Positions 1-13,200 of a stretch of 53,273 nt of DNA are shown here, one piece after another. This DNA is from Fragilaria crotonensis (lineage: Eukaryota > Bacillariophyta > Fragilariophyceae > Fragilariales > Fragilariaceae). Below the pieces are notes generated by a model. That model was not told where the DNA came from. It saw only the letters and a program-made list of their open reading frames with translations, and searched no databases. A program made the translations under genes and the position numbers. The stretch covers positions 1 to 53,273 of the forward strand of contig JAKSYS010000432.1 in the NCBI GenBank assembly GCA_022925895.1. The letters run 5' to 3'. Numbering within the stretch: position 1 is the stretch's first letter; each line of letters begins with the position of its first letter.

Positions 1-38
1 TAGCGCTTGAGATAACGCACAAACGCTAGATAAACACC

Positions 39-827
39 ATGGACAGGCACGTGGTATACCAAGCCGTCCCAATTGACTTGAATGAGTATATTTCGTCTTC
101 CGGAAAATCGTTGCTCCCAACGTTCGATGGGAATGGGAACAGTCGAGACGACGATGGCAACCGCACGAAGCAGCACCTTTTGCTTGGTCTCGCTGTTGCC
201 TTGATTCTTTCGCTCGCGATTGTTCTCCCTACAGTAGTACACAACCATCACAATTCCGAACAAATGGCAGAAATGCCGATCGCATTTGGAAATGACCAGC
301 AGGGTGAAGCCCGGGTGCTATCAAGGCCAAGTGCAACAAATCACGCGATACATCAGGGGGAACGTAGCAGCAACAATTACATGGGTCCAATCGACGTTGA
401 AAAGGTCATCAATGACGACGAGACACTGTTTTGGAGATACGACTACCTCGGCGATGACGAAGGCGTTTTCGACCTAGTAGACTACATTCAAGAAGAGGAA
501 GGGGGCCTTAAGGTTGTTGGTCAGGATAGGCATATTGAAGATAAGGATGAGGACTTCGTGATGTTCCCGGAATACTATGACGTTGTGCCATTGAATGACG
601 ATGACTTCGAAGCGTACAACGATCCATCTGCTCTCGGAATCAAGGGCGACGCCGTTCACAAGCTCCTTGAAGGTGAAGCCGATGACGCCGACTTGAAGGC
701 TAAGGATAAGGAATTTGATTCAGAAGACATTCCAGACTGCGACGGAGTTGACGGCTTGTATCAAGGTAATAACATCGGTGGGAACCTCTTGATCGATGAC
801 GATGCAGAGCCGGAAGAGATGGCATAG
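39..827 (+). CDS. Acidic single-pass membrane protein, unknown function
   Basis: The ORF encodes 262 aa and starts in a good context (CACCATGG). A hydrophobic segment at about residues 46-67 (LLLGLAVALILSLAIVLPTV) follows a polar N-terminus of about 45 residues. The remaining 195 residues are very rich in Asp and Glu, with runs such as DDEGVFDLVD. This looks like a type II or tail-out membrane protein with an acidic lumenal or extracellular domain and no cleavable signal. I recognise no family. Length, start context and the sensible single transmembrane helix argue that it is real. The nearest gene-like feature downstream is a decayed repeat more than 1.4 kb away, so context gives no hint. 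Confidence 0.6.
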   Translation: MDRHVVYQAVPIDLNEYISSSGKSLLPTFDGNGNSRDDDGNRTKQHLLLGLAVALILSLAIVLPTVVHNHHNSEQMAEMPIAFGNDQQGEARVLSRPSATNHAIHQGERSSNNYMGPIDVEKVINDDETLFWRYDYLGDDEGVFDLVDYIQEEEGGLKVVGQDRHIEDKDEDFVMFPEYYDVVPLNDDDFEAYNDPSALGIKGDAVHKLLEGEADDADLKAKDKEFDSEDIPDCDGVDGLYQGNNIGGNLLIDDDAEPEEMA

Positions 828-2255
828 ATATTGAGCAACGATGCATTCAAGAGATATTCTCAGTAGACTAGCATGTCCAACACAACATTTTTTTTATCCT
901 GGGCTTAAACAAGTACTCGAACTAGAACTTCGTTGGAGTCGAACGCGGTATATGCCAAGTGATGTCGTCTGAGTATAGCTGGACGATATGACTCCAGAAT
1001 CCCATAAGTGACAAACCCGAATCCCTTTTTAAGTGTTTTGGCCAATACGACGCGATTCCAGAATTGGTTGTTTCAAATTCTTCCGCAGTTCGTTGGCAAA
1101 TGACCTAGCAAACTTGTGACACCACATTGGGATGCATGATGTATTCGCCGCACACACAGCTTCGTGTTGTGCCGTACTGCATCATTAAGAGTCAATCTTG
1201 AAGCAAATGGATGCCATTTCTAAGAGGAATCCCACACACCTGATTCTCTGTACAGTTGCTAGTTGCTACAATGGATCTACGACGAGCCAGTTGTTGCGTC
1301 GGATGTTCATGCGTCCGATGAGAGTGATAACAATTGTAATGAGATTGTTGTTTTCACTCACAACCACTGAGGACGTACGGAGTACTCAACTGTGTGTGAC
1401 GGCACCGTGAATTTGTCGTAAATTATCTGTTTCCTCGGCTGACATACTGTCTACCACCAATCACAACATGTAAGCTTGTGCGGTTCTCGTCATTCTGTGA
1501 AATATTCATAGCATTGCTTCTATCGTCTCCTTCCTGTCCTCGACATCGGAGACTCCAAAGTCCGTGGCACTGGCATCGGCTGCTACTTGGCTGGCACTTT
1601 TCTGCCAAGGCGGTGTCAATCTTGGGCTTATCTTGATTTAGAGATTCTTTCAATGAGCACACGCACACGCACACGCATTCTTGCCATTGGTTTGTGCCGA
1701 CAAAATGTCGCGCTTTGAAAGGTCACTAAAAGGGAATGCACTATACACGAGCAATTTCATGAAGATCTCTACAATGGAGAAAAAGGCATAGCCAACCCAC
1801 TAAATCAACCCCCTGCGTCCCCCCCCCAGAGATTCAATTGCCTCCGACCTACGACTTGTACAGCAGGCATCGGTGAAGTTAAACTTAAAGTATATTACTT
1901 TTATTATGTTAGAATTACGAGCCGATACAATAGGCCGTGAACCATTATCCTTCATGTCAAGCATATAATGAACAGACCTGATAGCAGAACAAAACTCAAT
2001 CAAACCTTGATTCTATGTACTAGCAGGATTGTTTCGAGATGATATCGCTTGTATTTCGCAAAGCAATCTTACTACTGGTAGGCTCCAGTGCATTCGCCAG
2101 TGCGATTATGCAGAAACGTCTGTCCACCACCAGTTTTCATTGGTACATTGGTACTATCAGGGTATGCCATGTCTGCCAATTAAAAAGGGCTGATTAAGGT
2201 TTTTCGACGGAATTCTGAGGGGATCTCTTGCACATCGCCAAAGTGTGAAGTTGCG
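828..2255. other. Intergenic, no gene supported
   Basis: Only short unconvincing ORFs occur here. Visible features are a short CA/CG-rich tract (ACACGCACACGC) near 1660-1675 and a run of C at about 1819-1827. No promoter or RNA gene could be supported. Confidence 0.5.
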
Positions 2256-2848
2256 GTGATTAAGCTTCAGCCAAACAACGTACTTGCATCACAGCATTCC
2301 TCAAACCTTGATGTGTATATGTTATGTATCATGGACACTGGCAGCCACCACCCTTCTGGAATCACTGTGGAGATTGTTGGAATTGAGTCCGGCACTGACG
2401 GTAGATCATACCAACACGATGTTTGTGGATCAGTGATTGAACAGGATGTTGTTGTAAGGCTGAGGAAAATGCAGATCAGGAACAACAATATTGGAAAGGA
2501 AGAAACTGCAATCGCTGCATTTCACATTACTGACGGCAGTGTCGTGTTGGTTTTTTGCCTCGCCAGCATTTTGTGCCTCACGCTTTATCATTTGATGGTT
2601 CTGGCACAGGTGACAAAGGTCTACTCTCCCACGAGCAAAAGTTTGAGCAAACAAAAGAAATTCCATCACAAAAGGGTTGTTGTCTTGCTACACACATTAC
2701 AGAATTACCAGCAAGGGCGGCAAAAGCAAACAAGACCACTTGTGCCTTCTTATCTAAGATTGAAAGAGAATGCAATGATGATGACGACGATGTTGATGAT
2801 GATCATACTAACCGTTGCTCTTCAAGGAGGATTTGTGAGGTAGGATGA
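2256..2848 (+). pseudogene. Broken copy of a repeated diatom ORF of unknown function
   Basis: The first part reads in one frame (2256 to about 2540), with segments such as DGRSYQHDVCGSVIEQD and KEETAIAAFHITDG. The related-looking continuation shifts frame at about 2545-2560 to 2555-2848, with QHFVPHALSFDG and KGCCLATHITELPARAAK, ending in an Asp-rich run. I recall this layout from predicted proteins found in many copies in pennate diatom genomes, but know no function. With the transposase remnant downstream, it is probably carried by or derived from a mobile element. The frame change within a continuous similarity makes it non-functional as read. Family recognition is from memory only. Confidence 0.4.
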
Positions 2849-3690
2849 TTGTGCAACGACAGCAACAGCAACGTCAGCGCCAACTCGTCCCCCGGCGGCA
2901 AAACAAACGAGAACCGAGCATGCTGGAGCTGCTAGCTCACAAGAAGAGCGAGTGCGTCACCCCTCCTGCTAGTACCAAGAAAGTTGCAGCAAAAAAGAAA
3001 AGTCAAGATCTGACCCCTTCGATGCGTAGCAATCATGCTCTTGACCAGGACAAGAGGTCAAGATCGACAAAATGGAAGCCCCAGGATTTAGCTGCTTCTG
3101 TCCCCAAAATTGATTGGTTACGTGGTGTACTTGGAAACTTCGATTGAAGTTGTCTTGTATGGACATACCCTAATACTGCTTCTTTTTGCACCAACCGTTA
3201 ATCAATCAAGTACTTGACAAGACTGATGTGAATTTATACACCTTCTTTGTTGTCTTGTTTTTCATTTGATTGGTTCTAAGGCATACATAAGATTGTTTTA
3301 TAAGTACATAAGCTTCATGCAGCATATGTTGGCGGGCATTTTTCCGCGCATTTGCCGAATGATCCGCCCCAGATCTCAAATTTACTGCTATGGCTGCTCC
3401 TTCTTTGGTTAATTGGTACTTGTGACTACCTTGAACTTGCTTGCAAATTTATCAGCAAGTAGGAGTATCATGGTACAGCACCTAAGAGTCAAGTTGACTT
3501 CACATGCGTGCTGAGCACAAGCATTTGCAGCTACTAGTACACCACATAAAGATTTGGTTCATTTCTTCATTCACAACTCTATTAAAAATCATTGATTACA
3601 CTTCAAATGGTGGCAGAAGAACATTTGCTGCCTTCATCATTTGTTGACAACAAGCTCAGACTGCTTGCGGTGCAGTCGGTTCATAATGAT
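2849..3690. other. Spacer between element remnants
   Basis: A Gln/Arg/Lys-rich plus-strand ORF at 2845-3147 could be the decayed tail of the preceding repeat ORF. The rest (3148-3690) is AT-rich, and I see no gene in it. Confidence 0.35.
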
Positions 3691-6240
3691 CAGGTCGAGT
3701 GCATGTTAAATTCAGCTGTTGTATAAGAAGGTGTCTCGTTGATGGAACAGGTAAGTCCCCTGTGCTTTTGTACCAATTCACCATCACCACCTATAATGGT
3801 GACACTGTCAACTTCTCCTTACTCAGCGCTGTAATGCTTAGTCCTTGCTATGATGGTTTCTTGTGCAGTCTGAACTCTCTTTAGCATATTCTCTTCATAA
3901 TTTATGCCGTTCCTTGCATTGGCATGTACTTCATACTCCAAGAGCAACGTTGTGGTCGTTCCTGCCAAACCTTGCAAGGAGTTCAATTGTTCTGCCAACA
4001 CCACTGATTGTGATGCTGAAACTGCTGTCACAGTGGAGCTCATGATGGTATTGTTATTGCTTCCATGCTCCTTGTGTAATTGTGCAGCTGTTGTTGTGTG
4101 GCAGCAATCTCAGGATGTAGCTAGTAAGCAGTTATAATTCAACGGCTCCCAGCCTCTCTGCAATTGCTTTCAAATTTGGACGGACACAGGCAAAGGAATC
4201 AGCCCATGCTTGATCAACAAGGTAAACCACATCCTTCTTGTTTATTGCAACTCACTCCTTCTGTGCCAGTAGTTTTACAGCAAGTCAAAGCCATCTTGAA
4301 GCAGCTGTTCTGCTCGGTTGAATCCTCCAGCACTTGCCAATAGCTTGTGCCGTTTCTTGGCACACCAATTCCACTTTGTGGTTGGAATGTTGACATATCT
4401 GCAATGCTTCATGGCAAAGCGACTGCCGCGTTAATCAAGTAAGAGAAATGGAGGAACTCCGTCAGAGCAATCAAACAGTTGCACTTCATCCATCACTTTC
4501 AGCATGTCAACAAGGAGATCGGCTGTGATGCTGGCTGCCATTCGCAGAACAGCAGCAAAAGATTGCAACGTCCAAAACTTACACACTGGTGGGCCCTGTG
4601 GATATTGCTTTTTGTTGATGCATCCAGCAGTATTTTGTTGCATATCACTCTCCTCTCCAATCCAGGAGGGGGCTGATGCCTTAAACCCGAGCACCCAACA
4701 ACTTGGACACATTTCCATGGCCTCAAATATGATTGCACACATTATGGGCTCATCTGTTGGCTGCAGCAGTGAATCTCATGAGCAATGCTGTGAAGTGTGA
4801 GTCTTCCGTTGCCACGATGCTTCACACAAGAATTTCTCACCGCCGACAACGTTGCCATCCTTTGTCGTTGATATATTGGCTGATCCAGCAACTTCATCAA
4901 GAAAGACAAGCTTGTCCAGGCGCTGCCGCGTCATATACTCTGTTGGGAGTCCATATGCTTCAGCTTTATGCTCTACTATCTGGCCACCATTATCAAGCAA
5001 TACCTGTTTGTTGAGCTTTGATCCTATGCCCGTTCCTGCCATGGCATTGTACACCTCATTATACATAACAAGATGAAAATTAGCGTATGTGCACAATTCA
5101 GCTTGCTTTGTCCCAAACTTCACATATTGCTTGCTTCTGTTTATATACTCATTTCTCTTCAAAAAGGGTCTCTTGTAAGGGGGAGCACCTGCCGCATCAC
5201 GTTCTCATCAGCTGCAAGAAACGTCAAGCCCGAATTTGAAGTCTCCTCGTCAATGCTACTCAATGCAGCACTCCATGCTGTCGAATTTAAACCTGTCCTG
5301 GTTTGGATATTATGATCCAATTTCCAATCCGCAAGCTTTCTTGCTATGGTCATTCCCTTGATCAGGGAATTTGGATGGTGCAGGCCTGTTGCTACAATGA
5401 TGGCAGAACGCATTCGTGCAAGGTGCATGATGATTTCGACAAGATAGGGCTCAAACGTAGCCATTGGAGATGGTGTGCCTTGTATTGTAGGAAGATTCTG
5501 TTTCTTGCGCTTATGTTGGCTGCAAATGGTGTACTCACTGATATGAATGTCATTGTTGATCTGATGCTTGGCCTTTGCATCCTTTATGATAGATCCCTTA
5601 ATGCTGTGTACAGATCCTTTCTCTTCATCAAGTGCTCACCTGTAAGCTTTGGCAGCATCAGACTTCGCACGATATATTCTTTTGTTAATGTCGCGAAAAA
5701 CAAAACAATTGGGGCTGCCTTTTGGACGCCCGTCGAGAACAATGATGTCAGTGTTGTCAAATGGTTTAGTATAATCTTGTTCAAAAGCAAGCACTTCAAT
5801 TTGTCTTACCATCTGTAGAATATTCAATTTCCTCTGTCTGCAAAACTTGAAAAGCATCTGTGCTTGTGCTGCTGGATGTCAACAATGATAGGGCAGAATC
5901 GTTGGATGATGAATCTGTACCGCCAGGAACTGGTGCTGGTGGTGGCGGCAAGGTTTTTAATGTATTTTTGCCCTTTTCAAGCATGTAAAATCTCACCATC
6001 TCTGTGTTTAACCATGGAAGTAATGGTTTCATTGCCTATACAATGTCTCTAATGGCGCCGTATGGTGTAACACCACCATTGTTTGCCATCACACACTTCA
6101 GTTTTCTCGCAATGATAGCCAGGTTTGTGTCGCGAGTATGATGGTATGATGGTCAATCCCGATAGGCCTGTTTCTTTATGTCTTTGGTCTGTTTGGCTGG
6201 AACCTCCTCCTGGAGGGACCACTTTCTTTGTGAACATCAC
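3690..6240 (-). mobile_element. Degenerate DDE-type transposase, minus strand, many frame breaks
   Basis: Reading the minus strand from 6032 down to 3819, consecutive ORF pieces in different frames resemble parts of one transposase. In order: a Ser/Thr-rich leader (6032-5796); a GRPKGS segment that fits a helix-turn-helix region (5857-5636); a middle region (5464-5159, WKLDHNIQTRTG); RLDKLVFLDEVAGS with a candidate first catalytic Asp (5162-4776); APSWIGEE and DGVPPFLLLD with a candidate second Asp (4742-4431); GTSYWQVLEDSTEQNSCFKMAL (4396-4214); and a C-terminal piece (4043-3819). The order is preserved and the frame changes at least five times, so this is an old inactive copy. I saw no convincing terminal repeats. 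It belongs to a transposase family I know from diatoms; the superfamily is uncertain. Confidence 0.6.
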
Positions 6241-8316
6241 TTGTTATTGTCATATCAATGAATGTGAAATGACAGAAATGTGAGCATTATTGTAATACTC
6301 TTACCTGCTGGTGCAAGGTACCTAGTACCTGGTGTTTGCGCCAATAAGTGTGAGTTCAGGATCCTAAAATTATGGTCGTAGAAAAATTTCAGTCCGTTGT
6401 GGATCATAAAATGGCTGGCGGCCTAGCTGGCATGAAATTCTGCTTGGTGCAGTGAAAATTTTCAGTGGAATCTGACAGTTCAATTCACCTTTGAAATGAA
6501 GGTCAAATACCGCTTCGCCTCCCGTCATTTGCTTGTGCGGAATGCGTAAACAAGGTGCAATTTTGGCATTCAAGTAGTACAGGAGGTCGAATTCGGAAAA
6601 ATGGAAGAGCCAAATTGTCTCCTTCTCCACCACAATCACCCTTACTAGTAGCTACTACACAAAGTCCAGAAGTTTGTAATACAACTTAATACTCCAGTAC
6701 AGCACCTACAGTGAGTCAACCCATAATGCAGATCAAAATACATGGTCAAAAGTGCCTGCTGTAATACTTCGTTTTGCAGGAGCCTGTATTAGTCAGTATC
6801 TATACCTTTCCAAAGTTTACTGCAATTCCAATACCACCCTACAGCCTACAGTACCTACAAAGGCAAGCAAGGCAGCAATCCCTATTGATGATCTGTCCAT
6901 CACTGATGGGTGCAATGACACAGTCTAGTATCGCGTACTAGCACATGAAACAGTCCGATGTAGTCTTGAGCAAGCCCATGATCCCTTTCCGTCCTGATGC
7001 ATGAAAAGCTGCCCCCGCATTTCCACCAAGGATGCCAATGACCTATGCTAATTGACAAAGGCAGACAAGAGGTCAGAGCAAGAAAAGTATTTGGCCTATC
7101 CTAGACAAAGATACTATTGTGTGAGAAGCCCTCAACAAAATTGACAGGGTGTCTCATTGATGTAGTACTTACAAAACTAGTAATTCATGGTGCCTGCTGT
7201 CATCTGATCACCACCATAGCCTGTTTATGATGTTCCAAGTATACGTGATTTTGTGCTCTGCACCACTTGGTAGTAGTCCAATTTGGTGAAGCATGACTTT
7301 GCACTTACAACAATGCTGTTGTCATTGAATGCAGTAAAGGGACAAGTGCTTAGTTTAGTGGCTAATTCTTTCACCTACTACTTGCTTGGTGAGGACGTGG
7401 GTTCGAACCCAACCGGGAAACTTATTTGGCCAAAGCCTATCAATTCATATCCCTAATCCTCCAGCACTCCCTCCATCATTGATATGGTGCTGAGCTTGGG
7501 TACCTAGTGAGAGCTTGCAAAAACATTCCCATAAATGCTGGTCACCTGCTCTGAATTAATTTTTTGTTCGCATTCTTTCTTCATTGAATGCCATTCATCT
7601 CATCTCCAGCATGCCGTGCTCTTGGTGGTGTACCTGTAAATGATGTTATGCATGCACTGCACCACAAGCTACTCATCACTGCAGCATAAGCAAATAAAGT
7701 ACATAATCTGGACTAAAAAGCTCAACTTGTGTGAAGACCTCAGCAATACTACTAGAATCACAACTTTGATTCTCCTTCACTATTGAAGATGCATGATCCC
7801 TACTTAGAAGCAACATCTGAGGGATGACTAAGAGATGCAAAGAATGGGCAGTCAGGGATTGATGTGTCTAAATGGGAGGTGTCATGACACTTTTTGAACT
7901 TTTTCTCTGGATGCCATATTTGTGCAAATCAGTCAATGCACAATCCCCTCTGCACTATGAGTTCTGATGCAGTACGTCCATTATCTAATGATTGGGTTTT
8001 GCACAGCATCATCTTCATCAGCCACCAATCTGTTGATTGATTCAGCAATTTCAAGTAAAGACAATGGAATGAAAACAAGGTGTTCCCCTGTCAGCAAGTT
8101 GCTAATAAATCACAACTCATGACCAGGGCTGTTTATTTCAGGCGATTACCCGGGTTCCCGCCTAAATTTCCTAAATTAAGACTTGCTACCGCACCTAAAA
8201 TTAAGCGTACGGACAGACAGACCATGTGATCAGTTCTGTGGATAAAGCACACTTTTTGTACCTTATTAAGATACGTCTGCATTCGTCGCCTGCTTCAATT
8301 GTAGCTCCAATCAACA
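6241..8316. other. AT-rich intergenic, probable transposon debris
   Basis: No ORF above 90 aa is convincing. A minus ORF at 6639-6370 (with MTGGEAVFDLHFKG) is unrecognised and could be more repeat debris. The interval contains one tRNA-like stretch, listed separately. It lacks the conserved segments of the flanking transposase remnants. Confidence 0.4.
7344..7420 (+). other. tRNA-like sequence with Pol III A/B-box signals
   Basis: TTAGTTTAGTGGCTAAT (about 7350-7366) resembles an A box/D arm. GGTTCGAACC (7400-7409) is a perfect B box/T-loop sequence. A 5-bp stem TCACC/GGTGA lies between them, but its loop is 12 nt rather than 7. The CCGGGAA that would form the 3' acceptor strand has no complement at the 5' end. 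This is more likely a tRNA pseudogene or the head of a tRNA-derived SINE than a working tRNA. Confidence 0.35.
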
Positions 8317-9740
8317 ATGTCTATGATATCATATGGCCTCAAGATTGCTCATCGTCACGCTTCAATGGGGATGGTGATTGGCCTTCAGTGTCGCTTCTGC
8401 TTTGTGTTTGGCCGTGAGGAGAAGGTGGGATCCAAACGCAAGCCCGCAAACACTGGCTGTTCGAGGATGGAGTGCCCCATTCCGATACGACAATATCAAG
8501 AACCACCTTCGTGCAAACATTATTGGTTGCACCTACAATGTTCTGGCAAGCCCTGGTTTGCGAGCTTGCTCACAACAGGATGTCAGCAACTTCATTCAAG
8601 TGGTCTGTGTTGTGAATATGCAACGCATTGCACGCCATTTGCGCCATTCATGGGCGTTTTCTATAGCGCTGGGCGGCTCTGCACCTCATCAAAGCACATC
8701 GTACTATCTCAGTTTGCGATTTCGAGTTTTTATTCCTGAGTTTATTAACATGATTGTAGCCTTTACAGGTGCTGTGCCCTTCCTATGCATGGTCGACGTA
8801 CAGGTGAAGTGATGTTCACAAAGGTGAAAAAATTCTTGTCTGTTCTCTGTCCAGATTGGAGCATTCGCCTACTTGGTGTGACGTCTGATGGGGGGCCGAA
8901 ACATGATAGGCCGTGTTACTGGTGTCGTTACTTGCCCGTCGACAATGCAATGCATGATTCCTGCCGACTTACTCGGATTTGGTGTGGAGCACATCAGCTT
9001 GATCTGGTTATGGACACATCATGAACAAGAAGCAACATTGTCAAGGAGCAATTTTTTCCATTCTGACTGGATTCATCACTCACCACCTTAAACGACTGCT
9101 CAACCTGATTGCAGAGATGCAAACAATGTGCCCATGAGTTGTCGATCGGTGGCTCTCTACAGAAAAGGTTGTTTCATTGTTCAAGCTACATTGGCCACAG
9201 TTACTTGCTCACATCGAGGCAAAACAGCCCTCTGCCCCCCCCCCCTTGCCTCAGGTGGGTTGCTCTGCTAGCTATGCATCACTTTACAACTAGCACAGCT
9301 ATCACATTCCTCCGAAGCATCCAAGGATTGTTTAACAACGCTCGCCAATCAACAACAAGCAGCGCTGAACGGCCTCATTGACAGCTTTATTGTTGATGTG
9401 GGTTTCGTTGGGCCGCTTACAGTGGAATCCATCCCTGCTCTTGACGCGTCAACTCATACTATCATCAGTGGTCGTTATGCAACAATTGCTTTCACAAGAG
9501 TTCAATAATTCCTCTGGTGTGGATTGGCAACTTGGGTCGACACGTTGCTTAAGGAAAGCTTGGAATGCGAACAGGAGGATCTTCAACCTGACATCACCCT
9601 CGTTTATGTTACAGCTTGCAACCGAATTGACGAGATCTCCCCCATCTACCGTGATCATAGCAATAATCCATATGGTCAAACCTGCTACAGTAGCGGACAT
9701 ACTGAGGAAGACACGCTGACAGGAGACAACGAGTAGTACA
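8317..9740 (+). mobile_element. Degenerate hAT/BED-zinc-finger-like transposase
   Basis: Plus-strand ORF pieces form the expected order of a hAT-like transposase across several frames. CRFCFVFGREE with a Cys pair and DNIKNHLRANI suggest an N-terminal BED-type finger (8378-8520). ISLIWLW and GAHQLDLVMDTS lie in a region starting RLLGVTSDGG (8785-9024). Later pieces include MQTMCP-like, STEKVVS-like, VDVGFVGPLTVESIPALDAST and VYVTACNRIDEISP (9100-9740). No single frame covers more than about 140 aa, and the C-terminal dimerisation region is not visible before GTAC-rich repeats begin. It is an inactive remnant. Family assignment rests on motif order and memory of similar diatom proteins. Confidence 0.55.
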
Positions 9741-10216
9741 GTACCAGGTACTCGGAGTTCTACCGTAGACACAACCTGGTACCTGGTACCGGTATTCAAA
9801 GAGTAGTACTCCAGTACTCCGTAGTGCTTATTTATAAAACTGCTACTGTCGAATACTGTAGTACGCTGTCAGTATAGTTTATGTCATACCTTGTCTACTG
9901 TAGCAGGTGCCGTAATATATGTGGCCATATGACATCACGACATCACCGATTAGCTACTATACAGCATGCGGGATACGGGATACGGATACGGCACTCTAAG
10001 GTTAAAGGGACGTTAATTTTCGGGCAAGAGTTTGAAAACGACTTCCTCCCTTGAAGATTTGGCGAAAAGTCGTTTGAAATATATTGATATAACTCAAAGA
10101 ACATGCCAAAAATGTGTATGCATGCATGTCATATTCAGTACGTAGTACATCGCGCTCCGTACTCGCGCCTGTAGCTGCATTTCTGGAAGAAGCATCTCAC
10201 CATTTTTCGATCGGCC
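9741..10216. repeat. GTAC-rich tract and short GGGATAC repeat
   Basis: From 9733 to about 9920 the sequence is dominated by short GTAC-containing words (AGTACAGTACCAGGTACTCGG, ACCTGGTACCGGTA). At 9965-9990 there is a degenerate heptamer repeat (GCGGGATACGGGATACGG) resembling one at 16322-16389. The last 200 bases form the upstream region of the 1302-aa gene. Confidence 0.6.
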
Positions 10217-13200
10217 ATGGTGGCACCATCATCCCGCTCCCAGTACTACGCCAAGTACTCGGAGCCCTCTGGCTCAAGAACAGAATCTCCGCCCATTAAC
10301 TTATGGCATCAAAGGCAGCAACAACGAGCTCAGGAACGCGATCACCGATCACAATCTGCTCCCAGGAGACCACCTGCGTCCCCTCGAACTGATACAGTTC
10401 AGCATGAACATCGTGATAGGAGCCAATCAGTCAAGAAAGTGCGCCAGGAGCCGCTCGATGTATCAAACCAGAATCATGAGGAGCGAGACCAGTCGGCTCA
10501 ACGAGAACGAGCATCCTCATCACTTCGAGGTAGGAAAGAACGTCAGGAACAAGCTCATTCTGCTCTCAGGGAGCGCCACGAACGAGCCCGGTCAGCTCGG
10601 CGAGAGCGTCAAGATCGAGCTCGATCTGTCACTGAGGATCGTCAAGGTCGACCGCAATCGGTCCCGAAAGACCGGAACAGCGAACGTCAACCAGCTTATC
10701 AGTTTGAAAAACGAACTCAATCTCTGATATCTGAATTCGAAGGGAAGTCCCGAAAACGACCTGTTTCTGTTGAGCGTGAGATCGAAGGGAAGAAATTAAA
10801 GGCGTCTCAACCGAGTTTGGATAAAGCTGCTGCGATGCCACCGGAGTGCAAGGCGGCAGAAGAGCGGGTGAGAAACGTCCCCAACGAGTCGGAAGTCACG
10901 GTTGACCTCGAGCCCACGACTTCTGAACAAGCACCAACGGATGTGGATAATTCACGACGTCGAAGTAGAGAGTCACCTTTTAGGAAACATGGACGTCAAT
11001 TCGTCCGTCGGTCGCGATCGCGCGAACGAAGCGTGCAGTCGAAGTCTGTTGAACCAGTGGTGGATATTGTTGAGGAAGGATCTTCCACCCTCGAAAGTCA
11101 TAAGCCGGCGAAGCGGAACGACGATATGAATTGCTCTAGCCAAGCATCGCCCTGCGAAAAATTTCTGCAATCGGTTACTGCGGAGACTGGGGAAGCCTGC
11201 AAAAGGGTTCATCAAGGGCTTATTGCGGAGACTGTGGAGGATATTGAGCCCAGGGAAAAGGTTCGTGAAGGGCTTACTGTGAAAACTGTGGATCCCAGGG
11301 AAAAGGTTCGTGATTTTCCTCAAGGGATTACTGTGGAGATTGTGGAGCCCAGGGAAAAGCTTCGTCGAGGGATTATTGTGGAGACTGTTGAGCTCGATGA
11401 CGAAGTGGAATCATCAACCACTCAACAAAGCGAGTTGTTGTCGTCCACAAACCGTGGCGCCCATTTCGTCACAAGATCACGATCCCGTGAAAGCGTTCGT
11501 CCTTCGGCCGATTCGTCATCTTCAAATCGACGACATGGGGCAATGAGGGAGGAAAAACAAGGTGATTTCATGCCAAGATCACATTCTGTCGAACGAAGGA
11601 AAACAGATTTCGTTGCCGAACCCACAAGGGTCGGAGTTGCGGTCCAATCCGCGTCTCAACTTCGCAAAAGTCACGAATTATTGAACACAAACCACGGCCG
11701 CCACATTACGAGCCTGCCAGCGTCGCCCTCTACGCGATTCTCCGATGAAGACAAGAAATCTTTCAATGTGGCAACAACTGCAAGGCGGATTCCACCGTCG
11801 AATGCTGGTCGCCATGAGCCCCCTCTCAGGGAACGCAGACACAGCCTTTCCAGCAAACCAAGACGAACCCAAGCACAGTTCGACGAGTTGGGTAACATTG
11901 AGGTAGTCGCCGTAGGATCCAACGAAATGGAAGATGACAGCGGTTCTCCACATGAACAGCATGGTGACCCCGATAAGGTGAGGGCCAACACCATTAGTGA
12001 GGATCGAAAGGGTAACGTTGAAGTTGTTATGACAGGCGCCAAATCAAAAACAACAGAGTTGATTAATGCATGGTCCCATAGGACTACAAGGAACACGCCA
12101 AGATTCAACGGAATACGACAACCCAGCACGGGATATTGGGAAAAGGGCAGGGAGACACCGACAATGTCTAATGTTAGTCTTTCGCGCGGTTTAACCAGCC
12201 ACATCAAGATCTCAAACATCATACGGGATCAACATACTTTTGGAACGACAAGAACATCAAAATTCAAGTATCAAAGTGATTTCGACGAACCAGATCGAGA
12301 AGATTCAAATTCAGTTAATCGAAGTAGTGCTCCAACGGACTATGGAAGCGACAACAGAGTCAGTTTCAAAAGTGCGCCCTCAAATTCGGGATCTAAGGGC
12401 CAATCGCATAGGGATCGGAGGATCGTGAACGAGGGAATTCGTGCACCGTCTGCGCCTGTCGTTCTCGCCGATGAGCAACATGGAGAGAAGACGGAATACA
12501 CCCATCCAAGTCAAAATCAAGCGAGCAGCCGGATCAGGAGCAATTCCATCGATCAACTTCGTCAACGGATCGACAAAAGAAATGCGCCATCGAGAAATCG
12601 GCTGAGCATCGATCCTTGTGCGTCCAGCGACGTCGCCTTGAATTGGCGAGGAATTCAAGCAGGAATAGAGAAACGAAGCGCCAGCGCGTCAGAAGCAAAT
12701 CCGCCTCCAACTCCATCGTCAATTAAGATACGAGCCGATCCACCATCAAATAAAGACTGTCACCTTCGGAGCGAGTCAAGTCTGTCGACTACAGTTGAAC
12801 CGACTTCAATGCCGTCAAAACAATCCGAATCCGTGGCAATCCATCAGGACGCACATCCTCCTGTCACGCACAATTCACCAGCAACAAATCGCTCCGATCC
12901 ACCTTCACGCATCGAATGCGTCCCGTCTAACGGAAGTCCTGAGTTGTCATCGAATTACAGGACTTCCCAGGACTACCACCGCCAGCCTGAAGGTGAGATA
13001 TCGAGGCTGGAAGCAGTCGTCCCTGCGAAATTCTCACATTACAACAAACGGATGGAGAATAGCGACTCGACTGGTACTCACGAGTCAGCTAGCAACCGTG
13101 ATTCACATTCCCAGTTGAGCCGAGACAGCGACAGGCTTGTCCAACTCGATGAGCATGACAAGGATCCGAGCAATACAATTCGACGAAAAAATGATGAAAC

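Noticed and set aside
1198..1410. 70-aa plus ORF
   Set aside because: No motif, poor composition, isolated; likely chance.
7344..7420. Functional tRNA gene
   Set aside because: Acceptor stem does not pair and the anticodon loop is too long.
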